From the NCBI RefSeq assembly GCF_018691265.1, contig NW_024881313.1, positions 10,430,501 through 10,494,500 of the forward strand: a DNA stretch of 64,000 nt, read 5' to 3'. The stretch is from Tyto alba (Eukaryota > Chordata > Aves > Strigiformes > Tytonidae). Shown here piece by piece: positions 1 to 13,111 of the stretch. The first letter of the stretch is position 1. Every line of letters begins with the position of its first letter. Below the pieces are notes generated by a model. The model did no database searches. It saw nothing but the letters and a program-made list of their open reading frames with translations, and had not been told where the DNA came from. A program made the position numbers and the translations under genes.

Positions 1-1898
1 CTTTCCTTGTTGGAGTATTCTAAAGCTCCTCACTTAACAATAAGCTAATGGTGTAGGTAAGATTAAGACTGCATGAAAGATTGGCAACATAAGACAATGC
101 TTGAATTAGCTGTACCTCTGGACCAACAGCATTTGAGCCTAATCAGTCCTAAATTCCATGAGAGAAAAGAGAGCTTGTATTACCAGTCCAGATACTTTGC
201 ATACTTTGCAACAAGCATTTAAATAGCAGTCTCCAAAATTAATATATATGAAGAAAAAAATAAGGAGCAAAAGCAAGGGGGACAATTAGTATAATAATCA
301 TACAAGCGATATCGATTGAACAGTGTTTTCATCAAGGGGGGAAAGTGAAATCCCAAATAAAACCAAAGGCCTTTAGGCCAGTACATTGTTAATAGGTGGA
401 TCTCACATCCAAATGTCTAGCCTTATGACCCAGGTAGATTTGGATATGGTGGAAAGAGTAAGTCTGAGGAAAGTGGTTTTTTAGACATAACTCTTATGCT
501 AAATACAATGGACAAATAACTTACCCACAGACTCTGAACTCATCACTTCTTCATCACTGGAGATAACTCATTTGGAATATGCAGGCCAGTGGTATTGGCA
601 GGGGCTCTCCTTCTGCAGGGCAGACAAGTTGTGGTGAATTTATCAGCTCAGGGTAAAAATGGGGGGTGTAATAGAGGAAAAGGGCACTGACTCCGATCCT
701 GGAAAATTATGTCAGAAGGAAATTCCTGACAGGGAGAGGGTTGGTGTTAGTGGTATAAGAGCTGCTTATCAAATAGTGTGGAACATAGAAGTTAACTATC
801 CTTTTTTTCAGGACAGAAAAGCCTAGAAGTTTGGCTCATTTACCACAAGTCAAATGGAGAAGATGGTAAGGTGAAGAATGTCAATGGTAATGCAATTAGA
901 GAAAGTCAACAGGTCAATCCTGAAATTTTTCCAAGGAAGAAGCTTTTCACAAATGAAAGACATTTTAAAAAGAAAGTCTGGGTTATGACAAGATGAAGAA
1001 ACCCTGTGTCTGATAGCTATATGTCTGCTTAGTTGGGGATAACATAGGTGAAGACAAACCCAAGAAAATAAAGTAGAAGGATTCAGAAAATATTTTGACT
1101 GATGCAACACAAGAACAAGTGCAGATACTGAAAATTCAAGAAATTTGCTTTTAGGCCTGTAAGAAAGAGCAAAGAAGGTCTATAAAAATGTGAGGCAGAG
1201 GACCTTAAAAAGTTTGTCATGAATCAATGGAGAGAGGGAGAGAACATCTGTAGCTAAATAACATCTAGCCCTAATTTATGAGCGTGTGAGGTTTTTTATA
1301 AATTAATATTTGTTTGTCCAATAGGAAAGATAATAAATAATATTCTAATGTGAAAATTTAAATTTCAAATTGAAGACATAATGAATGAGGAAAACAGTGA
1401 CCTTTTTCAATTAAGAGAAAAATATTCTTTCAGAGTGTAAATCAATGAGAGATGTTTCAGTGGTTTGCATACTTCTTATAAAAATAAATATCTGCTATGG
1501 AAACAAATGAATAACATAAATATGTATTAAAATTATAAGGGTCTGTTGCCAAGGCTTTGAGTAGCAAGTTGTGGGAAGTCGCTAAGGAGAAGTCAGGTGA
1601 ACATTTATTATTTGATCCCTATCAAGCAAATGAGCATATAAAATGGGTGGTGATACAAGATTTGGCTTGAACCCCAGTGAAGATTTCAGAGGACTGCTCA
1701 AACTGTTGCATTTCATGCACAGCTTCATAAAGTTGAGAAGTTAGGTGTGCTCAGCTTCTTGTATGATTGATAACAAAAGATTTCCAAAAGGTGATTCAGA
1801 ACAGAAACTTGTCTATATAACTTTTGGAAGAACCTTTCCAGAGATCTCTGTTTTTAGTGCTGAGGATACTGGCAGGACAGAGAGAGCATTCTGCCAGT
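1..1898. other. AT-rich noncoding stretch, nothing recognised
   Basis: No frame is open for a meaningful length; the longest open stretch is about 86 codons on the minus strand with no recognisable protein character. A consensus-like minus-strand splice donor (TGG/GTAAGT when read on that strand) lies near 515-525, but no convincing acceptor is paired with it. I see no repeat family I can name. Confidence 0.6.
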
Positions 1899-1936
1899 TT
1901 AGGCACCTAAATTAAGGGCCTAAACTTAGCTCCTGA
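1899..1936. repeat. Ancient amniote repeat scrap (AGGCACCTAAAT type)
   Basis: The motif AGGCACCTAAATTAAGGGCC followed by TAAACTTAGCTCC resembles the AGGCACCTAAAT...GGCCTAA blocks of an abundant, partly palindromic repeat that I know from turtle and crocodile genomes and that survives in birds only as degraded copies. Only about 40 bases are recognisable. The assignment is from memory of the motif; no family name is claimed. Confidence 0.4.
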
Positions 1937-2668
1937 GAATACTATTCTAATGCCAAATTAATCAAAGCTCAAAATTAAAATACTCAAAGGGATTTTGTTT
2001 TTTTCTTGTTTAGGTGTGTTTTTTTATTTATTAAGATTGTGTTTGAAAAACATAAATAAGTTGAGTTTAATTTTTCAGGGCAGTGCACAAGCAGTTATTC
2101 CTTATCCCAAATATGCCTTTTTCTTTATGTTAAGTTTTTAGTGTCATGCCAATAATTAATATTTCAGAAAAAATGCTTAGTAATTCATTTTTTTGGGACA
2201 GAATTACTCACTTTTCTCTCCTCAGAACTGCAAAAGTGCTGGGCATGAAAGTCTAGGTGTTCGTTTCAAGCTGAACAGGCCCTTAACGTAAACTTTGATT
2301 CTGTGCTTTTTACTGAAGATGTGTGAGCCATTGCTGTGTGTTTCTGAAGAACAGCTAAAGCAACAGCCAATTGCATTGCATTGCTTATATTGACTTTCAG
2401 TCTGAGCTGTGTCCTTGATTGTGTTATGCTCAAACTCATTGTGCAGGATGATTTGGGACAATTTCAACATAGCTCTCCATCAGCAGTTATCAGAAATGCT
2501 ACTGAAGGTTTACCACAGAGATCTTTTTAATATACAAGATACTTAATACACTGTCTATATGGCTATGTTGGCCAATTGCCATGTGATCACTTTTCTTCTT
2601 CTCTTTTTAGTGACCACATAAACACTCAGCATGGATCTAGAAGAACTCTTCTCTAGTTACAGTAAATT

Positions 2669-2994
2669 TAGGGTGACCAAATATAAAGAAGGGAAGATGT
2701 GCTCAGTCACACAGTATATCCTCAGCAGAGCTCATCTTACAGAGTACATGTCCTTTGCATTGTATTGAGTCATGGTGCACAGTTTGTTTTAGTCATCTAG
2801 CTAACAACCTAATTGTCTTATCTCCCAGACTTCTTCCTTGAATTTGATTAGTGGCTTAAAAATATAAATACATAGAAATTTAGTGTCAGTTTCTAAAAAC
2901 CAAAATAGGTCCTCAAAAAAGTCCTTGACATACTGGTATAAAGGCTTGTATTATAGCACTGGTCCCTACATGGCTGGAATATGTGGTCACCCTA
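2669..2994. mobile_element. MITE-like non-autonomous DNA transposon with terminal inverted repeats
   Basis: The left end GGGTGACCAAATAT (2671-2684) and the reverse complement of the right end, GGGTGACCACATAT (2979-2992), match at 13 of 14 positions. Both ends are flanked by TA (2669-2670 and 2993-2994), as expected for the TA target-site duplication of Tc1/mariner-like elements. The 322-bp interior is AT-rich with no open frame, so the copy is non-autonomous. Similar GGGTGACCA termini occur on old DNA transposons in amniotes, but I cannot assign a family. A chance inverted repeat is possible but unlikely given the matched TA flanks. Confidence 0.6.
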
Positions 2995-5900
2995 TATGAA
3001 CTGACTGATAGTAAATTCTGCTGAGTCAATTCGTGTATGTGTCCACGTTACAGAGTTACACATAGGCAGAACATACGGGTGAGTTGTTTTTTTTTTTTTC
3101 ACAAACACATCTTTTCCTGCAAAATGGATTCCACTTTGTGTCTGTGTGAAAAATTTCTAGTACCAAATAATGTGTGTGTGTATATATAGTCAGAAACTCA
3201 ACACAAATCTGACTTCAAATGAAAAGGGAAAAGAAATACAATTACATTTGAAGATCTGTTCCAAATATTTTGTTACAATTTCCAGATATAACATCCCCCG
3301 GTCTTTTGCCTATCATTTATAAATACTGTGGTTACTGATGTTTCACCCTAGGTTTAGAAATATTGCCTATTTAAATGAGTATTTAAAATATGAACTGTCA
3401 CTTGACTTAGTAATACATGTACAGCTGAAATGTATTTAAACATGACCATCAAAGGGCTGGCTGTCAAGAATATCACTGACAAAATGAAAAGCATTATCTT
3501 GACAGCTTTTGTGTTTTTCTTGGAAAACCGGGAATACAAGTTTCTCAGATTTTTGTTTCTCAGATTTTTTTCTTAAGTGAATTATCATTATATTTTAGTA
3601 AATCTGTATCAAAAAGAGCTTGAGATCTCTTCTTGCTCTGACCTTCTCGAGATATCACCTTTCTCAGATATACTGACTCAGAATATCAATGTAAAATAAG
3701 ATGACTGTAGTAACAAGTGTTTCACCAAAAACTAATGTATTAATGAAATTTTTTCAGAAGGTCTCTTTGTCTCTCAGGCACATGTAATTTAATCAAGAAT
3801 ACCTGGGAGTCAAATATGGAATGACAGCTTGATTCAAATAAGACAGGACTTGAAGCTTCTTGAGTACCTTTTTCTAGATTTGGTCATTGAATGGTTTAGT
3901 ACTAGCCATATTATTTGCTTATCTGAGACTGTTGATTACTATGGGGTGGGACGTATCTATGATTTTTGCTTTTTGTGTATATGTGCAGAAAGTGTAATTC
4001 ATAATCGTAAGGATGTTTGTTTATCTGGAAAATAATTTTTAGTCTTAAGCCACTATAGCAAACTTTTATTAATCTATTTTCAATTATATTTTTTGTACAT
4101 CTGTACTATTCCACATTAATAACTGACATGATCTAACTGGTTGTTCAGGTTAGATTTACATTTTGATCCAAAGATTGCACGTTGCTGAATTATCCCTTAA
4201 GCTTCCTAGCCTTGTGGATCCATTAAGCCTTAATTAAAGAACCGTCTTAGAAAAAAATAATCAGACCATTTATATCCGAAGAAGATGCACATTGGTCATT
4301 TGTTTGTTCACTAGCATAAAAATTATTATTTAATGGAAATTTTAATCACAGTAAGCTTATAGATAGACATATATTAAATGCATTAATCTTTCTATAAGGT
4401 TATTCACAATGTATAAGGTTACTCCTCTGAAAAGACTGCTTCAGATTGCTTTCCGGTAATGCTAATACCCATTAAAAAGATGAATATATATGTGTGTAAG
4501 TCAATCATAAGGTATTAAAGAGGTGTAGCAACTTAAGCTTCTTTTCTTCTTGGCAGGTCACTTTGAGAAATGTCCTAGTTCAATTAAAATATTTTTTCCA
4601 TTTCCTAGGAGTAGATTCAGATATGCTCTGTCTGTTCTCTATCTTATCTTCACTGTCAGGATTTAAAACAAACCTGAGTGAGATATAAGAAGGATAGTCC
4701 AGCTACTTCAGACTCTGAACAGGTTCAAAATAGGGTGTATATATGTGTAAATGTCTGCATGTTCATCACATATATGTCCAGGTTGAATATTTGGGAGATA
4801 TAGAGGTACGTTTTTTAAGAGTCTGTTTACAATTTGATAGATTTTAAACTGGGATAAACTGCGTTTTGTGCTATTCAAACACTCATGCCTTTATCTCTAC
4901 TTTCAAAATGCTATAGCAGTGAGTAGTAACCATCTAGAGAGGCATACGAAAGAGAAGAAGGTGTGGTAGTTTTTTTCGGATTAGATTGGTGATACTATGA
5001 AATGAAAAATTACCATCATCTAGGCTATTGTCATATATTGCATATGACATATAAATGACTAAAAATACTGTATATCTTTAAAAAGACATGAAATATTTTA
5101 GAATAGTAGCATACAACTCATTCATATAACATTCTCAGAACCACAACATTGTCCAATTAGTTGCTTAGTTCTGCTTTAAATACTCTATCTTCAGCATTAC
5201 TTTACTTTGCAACATTGATTTTGATGCGAAAGAGTTCCTGAAAAAAATCTCAATTCTTGAATGCTTCAGTGAAAATTATTACAATGCTTTAGGTATAAAA
5301 TGAGCTCTGCGACTGAAGCATGTATGTAGTGAAAGGTGCTAGTTTCATATTACGGTGATCCCATAAGACCTTCCTCCTCTTTTCACCTTGCAGCAGTCTT
5401 GACAGCATCGTGTGTCCTCAGATTATTATTAATAGTAGAACTCTTATAAATTTTAGGCATGTTTGTGTGTACTTATGGTGTGTTATTTTAAAAATGGAAA
5501 ATATTTAGATTCAGGTATAGTACTGCTGGAAAATTGTATTTCAGGCTGGAATACATATAAATAAAAATTAATAAATAATGTCCACAGGTGATATTAATTA
5601 TAAACCAGTATCTGACTGTCAAATGACCTTTCTAAAAAAACCCTGTTCACTAGTCACCTTGCTAGATAACATCATGAAGTAGGTGAGTTTGCTTTACTGA
5701 CTCCTGGGTTTTCTCTTTTATATCAGTTTTATCATAAAATACAAAAATCCTTTCTTATATTTTGCTGGCCATCCACAGTATCAGGTACCAGGAAAGGTCA
5801 ACATATTAAGGTGACAATATGCAAGCAATATTGAACTTACCATGCATATGGATATTGCTCTGTTTCTCGGTATAGTTAATTGGGTGATTTTAATGTAGTT

Positions 5901-8900
5901 TGTGACACAAAAAAGAAAATAATTGTCCACTGGTCCAGCAACAATTGTATGCTCCAAACAGGTTAGGCTAGATGCCTCTTTTTGAAATAGCTGAATGAAG
6001 TCTGCTAAAATTAATCCTATTTCAAATGCAGCTGAAACAACTCACAGTGAGGGACCCTCTGCTCACCTCATCCAGAAATACAAAACTTCTAATGATTGTT
6101 CCTCAGCATTCAGGGATGGCATCTGGTAATTCCTGCAGCTCTTAGGAGACAGAACTTGCTGTCCTACCCACTCCCCAAGTCTTATTACTTACTTTTACTA
6201 GTCTGTATGCTACTATCTTAACAATTAAAAGATTATAGGCATTTGAAAATCAGAAGACTCAGTGAGTTTGGTTTTGTTTGTTTGTTTTTATTTTTTTCCC
6301 CCTAAACCAAAGAATTATTTTGATAACCCGTGACCAGCATGGACTGCTTTCAGATTTTCCTGTGGTGTGGAGTTATGGTTGGGAAGAGGTCCTTGTGCTA
6401 GGGAATCTAAGTACTTTGTACACTGAAGTCAATTAAAGGTTCGAAAGAGCAGGTGGGCAGTATAAACTGAAGAAAGCCTTAGCAGCTTCCCTGCTTTTGA
6501 GATTATCTGTGTGTAGTTACTACTCTGGTTTACAGTCTCCATTAATAATTAAAATAGCCTTTCAGCAATTCTTTCATGAAATTGGTCTGACATGTGCCTG
6601 TCTTGTATTGTACCCATCAAACTTAGCTTTATGAATTACTTCTTTTACCTCTCAGCTTGTTAAGTTAGTTGATCTGTTTTGGAGTCAGAAAATGTTCAGG
6701 CAGGGGAAAATTTTGATCAAATCAACCTTGCATGGAAACAACTGCCTGTTTGCCATCTGCAGTGGGCATTGATCCCTAGCTTGTTTGTGCCTTGCATTTG
6801 TTATGTATGAGTAAGCACATTAGCCTTTTCATTTCATTCATTAGACAGTCCTTGATTAGTGTTTCCTACTTTCTGTCAAATATGTTACTACTCCTTTATT
6901 CATTTTGTCTTGGGTCTGTCTTTTGCTTCAGTGTGCAGAAAATTAACAGTTAACTCCAACAGTAGTCCTTTTATTTCTTTTTTCATATAGAACTGGCTAA
7001 CAAATATACTTTTCTAATGTTGGCACATCTAATGTGGGATAAAGTATGAATGATAGGTCTTTCTGAAGTTAAGAGTTATTATTTTAGTTCAGCTGGCAGG
7101 CTTTGTTTAGAAGTGTGATGTCTCAGGGTTTACTGTCAGCTTTATTTCATCTGTCTCCAAGAACTGTGGGATCACCAGGATACTGGTGGATATTTGCCTT
7201 ATAAAATTGCACATAAAAATAAATTTAAAGTAATGATGACTGCAGTTTGAGAATATAACACTGAAAGTTTCAGATGACAGTTTGGATCACAGGACAGAAC
7301 AATAAGACATTTTATATCTAACACTAGTCCATTCACTAGGGATTTTTGCTGTCCTTTCCCTGTAGAACAATAAAATGTTAAATGATAATTCTATTCTTAA
7401 AGATAATTGAAAAATAAATAAATAATGATGGATAAAGCAACAAGCTATGGACATCTTTGGTAACTGCATAACAAGATCATAAATAAAAGTTAATATTTCA
7501 ATGGAGTCAGTGCATTTAGTGATGCCACTAACTGACTTTATTTGATCAGCAAACACAATTTTTGCCTAAAAATTCTATGCCACATCCTTATGTAGGTAGA
7601 GCATCTATAAAATATTATGACTTATGTATTGCTTTTTTATTCATAATCTTATAAATTTATTTAAATATTATCAATCTATCTGAACAATTTCATCTTTGAC
7701 ATGGTATTAAAGTTCATACATTTATTTTTTCAAAGTACCCATGAGTTAGTAAACCAAACCTTGAAGGTTGGACCAGTCTGTTCTCTGAGCATGCCCTGCT
7801 TAAGATTCTAGTAAATAAAAAACTATTTTGGACATAAAGTTTTGCAGCCATGTTTCATGTTAGTGGGTACCTATATATATGTGCACTAAATACTTGCTTT
7901 CTTATTTGAGGTGTATATTAATGTTGATTGGTTTAAATAAAAATTATTTTAAACAGAGTATTTTAGTCATGTTCGGAGTCAGCAAGAATATAAAATTTAA
8001 GTATTTAATTTTGTTTTTTCCCCCCAAATGCTAATTCCCACTGTTTGAAAACTCTTTAAAATCTTGCTGGATATAGACTTCATACTTAATTTAATACTTC
8101 TCTCAAATCCTTAGTTTTTATATTTCATAATCTTTTAAGTTGGTAAATAATGTATTTTTTTCATATACATGGTAGTTGATTATAGTTACAGTTTTATTGT
8201 AGTTTTAGTGTAACTATTTACATGGAAACTGGAATTCATTTAAATTTCTTACTAACTGAACTAACTCTTCTTATATTTCTATTCTTATATATTCAGCATT
8301 TTAAGACATAATTATAAAAACATGATCCTAATTGATTTCTCTGTGTTTACTACCTCCTGCAAGACTGAAGAGCTGTTAGATTTCCTATTCTCACACCTCA
8401 TTTAATACATACATTAAAAGATGAAAAAAACTTTTTATGTTCTTAATTCCCAGTTTGTAAATTTTTAATGATTAGTATGTGAAATAAATATTACATAATC
8501 TGGAATGAGGAAACATTCTTTTCATACCTGCAAAGGAGATATAAAACGCTGTGAAAACTGATTCTAACGCACCAGTTCCAAATACTACATTTCCAGCATC
8601 TCCTACCACCACCATGGTTTGATTCTTTTTAGAGTGTTATACACATACAGGTATTTCATACAGCTATTTCATTTCACATACACATTATTTAAATGTATTA
8701 TTATCATCATTTACTACATTTTAAAATATTTCGATAAAATATATTTAACTTCATTAACAAGTCTCTTTTTTATATTAATCCTTTTTTCCCCCCACATGAT
8801 TTCACACCCTGACATAAAGCAAATGGGGCATCTCCTGCAATTTATTCCTGTTTTCTACCAGATTTTAGAGAAAGATATTGAATGGCCGTATGCAAATATC

Positions 8901-9332
8901 AAAGTATATGCATATAAAGTAACTGTGCTGGATCTATCACTCACCCTTACTAAAGGAATAGATTTCATAGAATTCGTTTAGTGCTCCTACAAGAAAGAAC
9001 TGTATGAATGGTCTTATTGTAAACCTTCACCAGATCTGGATGCTATTTGCTATACAGAAGTTGAAAACACTTTCAGTAAACATAACTATCATGTCTGATT
9101 TGTAAAAAGGAATAATGGAGGCTGTAACTAATGTAATGAATTATTAAGTGCAGATACATCCCATTCTTGGAACAGTCTAGCTATAAACTTTCTCAGTGAT
9201 AAGAGTATTGCTCCTGTTGAAAATGACAGTTCACAAAACACCTTACAAATGATATGCCTTGTTTACAGTTTTGGTCTTTTGTTTTGAAATTTTTCTGTTA
9301 CGATAGATTTACGGTTTTCTTTTTCTTGTTAG
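2995..9332. other. AT-rich noncoding stretch
   Basis: This is intron-like sequence with frequent stops, a short TG/TA run near 3171-3186, and a tandem copy of GTTTCTCAGATTTTT at 3540-3569. A short segment at 5195-5225 faintly recalls the old CR1 motif GCATTACTTTGCATTTATCAACATTG but is too short to call. The 120-codon open stretch at 8619-8981 (+) is very low in complexity, rich in I, Y, F and L codons, and looks like a consequence of AT composition. A CpG-bearing segment at 8528-8613 is discussed under findings. Confidence 0.55.
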
Positions 9333-9397
9333 GATGCTTCAATTGCCCACAGATTCCATATCATGAGAGAAAAACATCCAGAGAAGTTCAACAGTAG
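9333..9397 (+). CDS. Candidate internal coding exon of an unidentified host gene (partial)
   Basis: A strong 3' splice site is present: the pyrimidine-rich run TTTTCTTTTTCTTGTTAG ends at 9332. A strong 5' splice site follows 9397 (exon ending AG, then GTAAGA). The 65-nt segment between them is open in the frame starting at its first base; both other forward frames carry stops within it or lack support. The predicted peptide begins DASIAHRFHIMREKHP and continues with a charged E-K-F-N-S-R tail, ending in phase 2. The peptide is hydrophilic and complex rather than low-complexity, unlike chance frames nearby. Its two histidines five residues apart could belong to the second half of a C2H2-type zinc finger, but that is speculation. 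I do not recognise the gene. No second exon joined to it could be found in the window, which would imply introns longer than 9 kb upstream and 54 kb downstream. Confidence 0.5.
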
Positions 9398-12071
9398 GTA
9401 AGAGTCTAAAAATATTTGCACATGAAATTATTTTTTCCATGTTATTAAGGTCTGATCTGTGACGGGTTAAATTTTGCATATCCTTTAAAATATCGATTCT
9501 TAAAAAAGAGAGGAAATTGGTGCATTTTATATGAAGTGTATGCCCCCAGACTGCTTGTAGTGTTACTGTTTTATATCTGGTATTTCAACTGAAATGAATA
9601 GCATTATAAATAAACTGTTCTCACATGTGAAATGTTTGACTTGTAAGACTAGCATGGACAAGATGATGCATTGTGGTATCTGAGGATCCCTGAATTGACA
9701 CTTTGCCATTAGGCACTGAAAAACACTTATTAGACAGCTGCAGATGGTGATCCTTATGTTTCATTCCCACACGCACACTGGTACATTGACGGAGGGCTCT
9801 TCCATATATACTCTTAGTAAGGGCAAGTGAATGCCACTTTACACATAAATGCTTTTATCATTAAACAACTTTGGATATGTAAAAAAGTCAGGAATGAGAC
9901 TTTGCATCTGTTCCTTGTGTTGCTTTTTGAATTTGCAACGTTATCTCAGAGCTTTTTTGGAGATTAAAAATGTATTACAACATGAACTGTAAATTCACCT
10001 TCTTTCAGTGTCTGGTTTGTTGAGTAGATAATATTCATAACTATATGCTTACCTTTGTCTCTTCTTATTTAGATAATTTAGCACCTAAATTATGATAGGT
10101 AAAAGCAACATTTCAGACACTTTAATTAACATTTAAAGGCACATGGGGAGAGGAAATTAAGATATGAAATTACAGGGAATATCTAGAAATAATTATTAAC
10201 ACAAATATTTTGTTATTGTGAGCCTACCTGTAGACTGACTAGTTTTCCATGGGTGAGACCTGGAAAGTCTTGTGTAGATGCTAATCTTCATAGACATTAG
10301 GATGATAAAATATGCTGTTTGTGCTGTCATCGTAGAGCTGTACAGAATGATGTTAGAATATGGTTGAGCATTACATAACTTCTTAATGTTTTCATGTTAA
10401 AAGTATAAATCTTACATTGAACAGAGATGGGGGCTTTTTTCTTAGATACTCAATCTGTTTAGCATCTATGAAATGACATACTATGAACCTGAGTGTATGT
10501 TTCTTTTTAAGTTCCACAGTAAACTTTTTTTTTCTATGGCCTCCTCTTCCTACCTCCAATGCTTCTCATTTTGAAACAATTATACTATGAAAAAAACTGA
10601 ACTCAAACTGAATTTGCGCATCCCAATATATTATACTTGTTCAGCGGGACTAGAGATATTGGACATTTAGCAAGTGCAGATATTCTAAGCCCTGAAGATG
10701 AAGCTAGTTTATCAGTGGTCTTTCTGCATATTTTCAGCAGTTGGCAATTATAATTTATAAAAAGCTCAGCTAATAACATGAGTTTCAGATCAGATTTCAT
10801 GTCACAATAAATCATATGCCATTAATAACATCTGCTAGCAGACTCACCTTGAAATTCATCTATATTTTAAAGAACCTGATGTTTCTAACATTATCTTAAG
10901 GAAATTAATTACAAAAATATATAGTTCCAGTCCCTACCTTCTTTGGTACTATATTATTGAAATAATTTGAAAAAAGCAATGGTTCTCTGGGTATTGAATG
11001 ACTATTCAGAAAGATTATGCTTTTCTAAAAATAATGTAAAGACTTGAGCAAAGTATTGTAATAGAGACTGATGTTTTTAAATGTTTCTTCTTTTGTGTGG
11101 TGAGGGAAAAAATGTGGATTTCTATTTCCGTTGAATAGAATTTTCCAAATTATGTTAGTTTGCAAATAGTTTGTTCCACTAGCAGTTATTTGAATGTGGC
11201 AACACTCCATAATATGTTGCAGCAGCATTTTCCTGCAATATGTGAAAATAAAACCCTTTTTAAGATGTCTGCTAAACCACAAGATTTAATTCACCATTGT
11301 GTGGAATTTTCTGTTCAATCTAAATGACAGGATCAGCAAGTCCAACTTGAGCCACATTCATAGTGGGCTCCATAGTTAATAGCACTTACTCATTTGAAAG
11401 TCCTACACTGTCACATGTGAATATCCCTCATGATTTTAAAAAATAATTCTTTGTGGATTTATGTTAGTTTTCTTTTGACAGATTTTCCAAGATTTTGAGC
11501 TCCCACAGCTATCGTTCAGTTTTGTAAAGCACATCCTTGCACTGAGCTTCTACTCTGAAAATGAACATGTAAAAAATTTCCTCACTGAAGAGAAACTTTA
11601 GGTTTTTACTGTGTGAAGAGGTCTTTTGAAACTCAAGGGTTTCGTATTTGCTTCAGTGAATTAAGTTAGGTTAAGTTTGGGGTTGGAGAATCTTTTGCGT
11701 TAAATCCTGCTAATGATCCTTAAATACCTAAGTGCATTTCTTGACATTGATTCCACGTTCCATGTGTGAATAGAGCACACCAATAGGGAAACTCCTGACA
11801 CTTCATACTTGAGTGTGAAAGCAGAATCTTTCTGTACTTGTTTACCTTCTCAAAATGAAGATGAGAGCATATTACAATGCTTGGAAGGAATTTTTAATGA
11901 ATACTAGCCAATATTGTAGAATGCTTTGGAAGTAGGTGAGTAACTATTGGCAGCTCTGACATATTTTGAAACTATACAGTGTTCATAGATTTTGGACACA
12001 AAGACTTAGTATTACTGACATTAAAACCAGAAAGAAATAAATTAAGGTGTGGATTTCTAAATTGACTAGAG
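9398..12071. other. AT-rich noncoding stretch
   Basis: No coding frame or named repeat was seen. If the preceding exon is real this is intron. A minus-strand donor-like CAAG/GTGAGT (reverse complement at about 10845-10856) lacks a convincing upstream exon. Short open stretches here have no recognisable protein character. Confidence 0.55.
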
Positions 12072-12115
12072 ATGCTTAGACATTTAAATCTTTGGAAAAT
12101 CTAAGTATTTGTAAA
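12072..12115. repeat. Ancient amniote repeat scrap (CTTAGACATTTAAAT type)
   Basis: TTAGACATTTAAATCTTTGG followed by AAAATCTAAG resembles the degraded motif TTAGGCACTTAAATACCTTTG...AAAATCTGGCC, from the same class of amniote-wide repeats as the scrap near 1.9 kb. It is short and diverged. Confidence 0.35.
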
Positions 12116-13111
12116 TGCTCATTAATTAAAAACCCACATTGTCTGTTGTTTCTAAAGTTTTCAAATGACTTGCAAGCTACCTTGCAAGATTTCTTTTCAA
12201 TAAAGCACCTGCTTGTTTCAGTTTCTTAATAAATTTGAATCAAGTCTGTCGAAAGAGTCTTCTGTGTTCAGAAGCTGAAATTTCACTGAAAAATGCTTAA
12301 CACTTGACTTAATCACTTGAAAATGTGATACTCGTAGGCTGCAATGTAAAATGCTCCATATCGTTTTCCAAATAAGGGTCAGCATAGATGTCTATACAGC
12401 GATTTTATAATATTCATTTAGGAACACTTGTTCCTAAAAAGGGGTCTTCCGGAGAAGGACTTTTCTTCTGGTGATGGTCAAATAGAAAAGAATGGAAGTG
12501 AGAACATGGTAGCATCCCCACCTCTGTCTAAAGAATGAATCATAATATACCATTTTCAGAAATAATATTTTATGATCATTAGCATACGTTATCAGAAACC
12601 AGTACTGACATTGCATTAAGATTTAAATGCGATCATAAACCCCAGAATCTCAGCTGTCACATTACCCACTCTGCAAGTCTGGAGTGCTGAGAACCCTGTG
12701 CTGGAGAAAGCAGAGTTCACTTCCCAGCATCTCCTGCTTAAGAGAAGGGTCAGATTTTCTGATTTCAGTGTAGAAGGGGTGAGTTAACCCCAGGTGGGAG
12801 AAAACTTGCAAAAGACAGCATTTCAAGTAACAGTATCATTAACTTAAGACATACTGATGAAATAACGATTCAGTTAGGCCCAAATGCCCTGCACGGAGAT
12901 CTGTGTAAACATTGTAGACTCAATGCAGGGAATAACAGATGTTTGAGTTATGTGACTGGAATATACACAGGGAAACAAAGAATACGTTCAACAGAAAATA
13001 GTTCAAGTTGATATTAACTATTCTAAAATAATACTCGGTTAAATTAGGCATGTTAATTTGACGGTCTGGCACCCCATAGCATAAAAGATGTTTCTTAGCC
13101 TGAGTAAAATA
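12116..13111. other. Noncoding stretch, nothing recognised
   Basis: A slightly GC-richer block at 12640-12800 contains splice-like motifs (GGGGTGAGTTAAC at about 12777) but no open frame that joins them. Otherwise this is AT-rich unique-looking sequence. Confidence 0.5.

Noticed and set aside
515..580. Minus-strand exon ending at a TGG/GTAAGT donor, with a short frame reading SSDEEVMSSESV
   Set aside because: The donor is good but no polypyrimidine-AG acceptor lies upstream in a position that keeps the frame open.
5195..5225. Possible old CR1 fragment (GCATTACTTTACTTTGCAAC)
   Set aside because: Only about 30 bases resemble the CR1 motif, with no second matching block.
8619..8981. 120-codon + strand open frame
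   Set aside because: The peptide is dominated by I, Y, F and L from AT-rich DNA; it does not look like selected coding sequence.
10844..10880. Minus-strand CAAG/GTGAGT donor
   Set aside because: Upstream sequence on that strand is AT-rich with no credible acceptor or open frame.
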